A stretch of DNA of 7,073 nt from Clostridia bacterium. GTDB taxonomy: Bacteria; Bacillota; Clostridia; DUPQ01. The translations under genes were made by a program, and so were the position numbers. The notes under the pieces are model-generated. The model ran no database searches and had not been told where the DNA came from. It worked only from the letters and a program-made list of their open reading frames with translations. The stretch is taken from positions 1 to 7,073 of the forward strand of contig JAUUZV010000133.1 of assembly GCA_030592085.1 (NCBI GenBank), in the 5' to 3' direction. Positions 5,833-7,073 of this stretch are shown one piece after another (position 1 is the first letter of the stretch; the number at the start of each line of letters is the position of its first letter).

Positions 5833-7073
5833 ATGGAACTAGAAAAACGTGAATTAATTATTAATGGAGATATTAAAAAAGCACTAATAAAACTAGCATT
5901 ACCCATAATGCTAGGCAATTTAATCCAAACAATTTATAACTTAACAGATACCTATTTTGTATCAAGAATGGGTGATATTGAAGTCGCTTCTGTTGGTTTT
6001 GTATGGAATATTATCTTTTTAGTTATTTCATTTGGTTTAGGATTCTCAGTAGCAGGTCGTTCATTAATTGCTCAGTATTTAGGAGCAAATGATATAGAAA
6101 ATGCAAAAAAAGCTGCAGGACAGATGATGTCTTTTTCACTAATCGCTGGGGTACTATTTGGATTGCTTGGATACTTTTTAGCTCCATGGATTGTTAGAGC
6201 TATGGGTGCTGACGGAGAATTGTTAATAAACTCAGTTACCTATTTACAGACAATTATGATTGGTATGCCATTTGCTTTTGTATTTTTTGCGTTCAATTCA
6301 ATTTTACAAGGACAAGGTGATATGGTTACTCCAATGGTGTTAAGTGCCGTTTCTGTAGTTATTAATATTATTTTAGATCCAATATGTATTTTTACTTTAA
6401 ATCTTGGTGTACAAGGAGCTGCTATTGCAACGATTACAGCACGTGGATTACTAGCTATTGCTGCTGTTTATATGGTTGTAAAAGGCAAAAAAGGTATCAA
6501 AATTGAAAGAAAACATTATGCTTTTACAAAAGATATTATTAGTAAGATTGTGAAAATTGGACTACCTGCATCATTTGGCCAGGCTACAGCAGCATTTGGG
6601 TTTACTTTCCTAAATGTATTTATTAAATCATTTGGAGAGTTGACTTTAACAGCATTTATTATTGGTAATCGTATTAATTCTGTAGTATTAATGCCAATAA
6701 TGGGAATTGGTCATGCTTTAAATACCATAGTTGGCCAAAATATTGGAGCAGGGAAAATTGATAGAGTGAAAAAGGCTGTTGGTGCTAGTATTAAATTAGC
6801 ATTGCTGATTTCCTTTATTGGTGGAGGAATATTATTATTAGTTAATTCAAAAGTAGTTGGTATTTTTACTAGTAATGCAACTGTTATTGAACAAGGTACT
6901 TATTACATGAATATCATTGTAATTACCTTGCCACTAATGGGTATTTTCCAAACCTTTATTGGCTTATTTCAAGGAAGTGGTCATACTAAGTTTGCCATGA
7001 TGATGATGATTGGAAGATTGTGGTTTGTTCGTTTACCCATGATTTATTTATTAATGACATTTACAAGTATGGA
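5833..7073 (+). CDS. MATE-family multidrug/cation antiporter (3' end outside window)
   Basis: The frame is open from ATG at 5833 to the window edge: 413 codons plus two bases, of roughly 450 expected. The end is cut by the window, not by mutation. The protein is an inner-membrane antiporter that usually exports organic cations or drugs in exchange for Na+ or H+. The first MatE repeat starts with the TM1 motif LALPIMLGNL (residues 21-30) and NLTDTYFVSRMG (36-47). It continues with the ILQGQGDMVTP loop motif (about 147-157) and ILDP plus GVQGAAIATI (about 180-201). The second repeat starts with KIVKIGLPASFGQ (about 240) and carries the matching FQGSGHTK motif (about 379-386). About eleven of twelve membrane segments are in view. 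The ATG has AAAGGG six bases upstream. It follows the hydratase closely and may be co-transcribed, which would suggest but not prove a shared role such as export of a related metabolite. Substrate is unknown. Confidence 0.92.
   Translation, partial: MELEKRELIINGDIKKALIKLALPIMLGNLIQTIYNLTDTYFVSRMGDIEVASVGFVWNIIFLVISFGLGFSVAGRSLIAQYLGANDIENAKKAAGQMMSFSLIAGVLFGLLGYFLAPWIVRAMGADGELLINSVTYLQTIMIGMPFAFVFFAFNSILQGQGDMVTPMVLSAVSVVINIILDPICIFTLNLGVQGAAIATITARGLLAIAAVYMVVKGKKGIKIERKHYAFTKDIISKIVKIGLPASFGQATAAFGFTFLNVFIKSFGELTLTAFIIGNRINSVVLMPIMGIGHALNTIVGQNIGAGKIDRVKKAVGASIKLALLISFIGGGILLLVNSKVVGIFTSNATVIEQGTYYMNIIVITLPLMGIFQTFIGLFQGSGHTKFAMMMMIGRLWFVRLPMIYLLMTFTSM

Noticed and set aside
1..7073. Mobile element, prophage, CRISPR, defence or toxin-antitoxin system
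   Set aside because: No transposase, integrase, spaced repeats, nuclease or small gene pair is present. All four genes belong to common housekeeping or transport families.

Overview
The window is strongly AT-rich and looks like chromosome from a low-GC Firmicute, probably Clostridia-like. The reasons are A/T-ending codons throughout, purine-rich Shine-Dalgarno sites, two TTG start codons and short intergenic gaps. The phylum is an inference from composition and gene style. TGG encodes Trp and TGA is not read through, so the standard bacterial code applies. There are no rRNA or tRNA genes, CRISPR arrays, insertion sequences or phage genes.

Layout: positions 1-159 are non-coding and hold a probable terminator for the gene to the right. 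Next, on the minus strand, is a full-length P2A (SERCA-like) calcium-transporting ATPase (160-2769), then an 85-base gap with a candidate promoter, then a small HAD-superfamily phosphatase-like gene (2867-3475). A 77-base divergent region separates these from two plus-strand genes. The first is a 740-residue single-chain aconitase-superfamily hydratase resembling E. coli YbhJ (3553-5775). The second is a MATE-family multidrug/cation exporter (from 5833), cut off by the window end.

The ATPase probably clears Ca2+ from the cytoplasm. The HAD protein and the hydratase start divergently from overlapping candidate promoters and could be co-regulated, but no substrate links them in the sequence. 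The MATE gene follows the hydratase by 57 bases with no convincing terminator, so read-through is plausible. 

I found no strong evidence of a new multi-gene system. The points most worth a second look are a perfect 12-bp palindrome inside the predicted promoter spacer of the calcium pump, the overlapping divergent promoters with two TTG starts, and an active-site Ser-to-Ala difference in the hydratase relative to classical aconitase.
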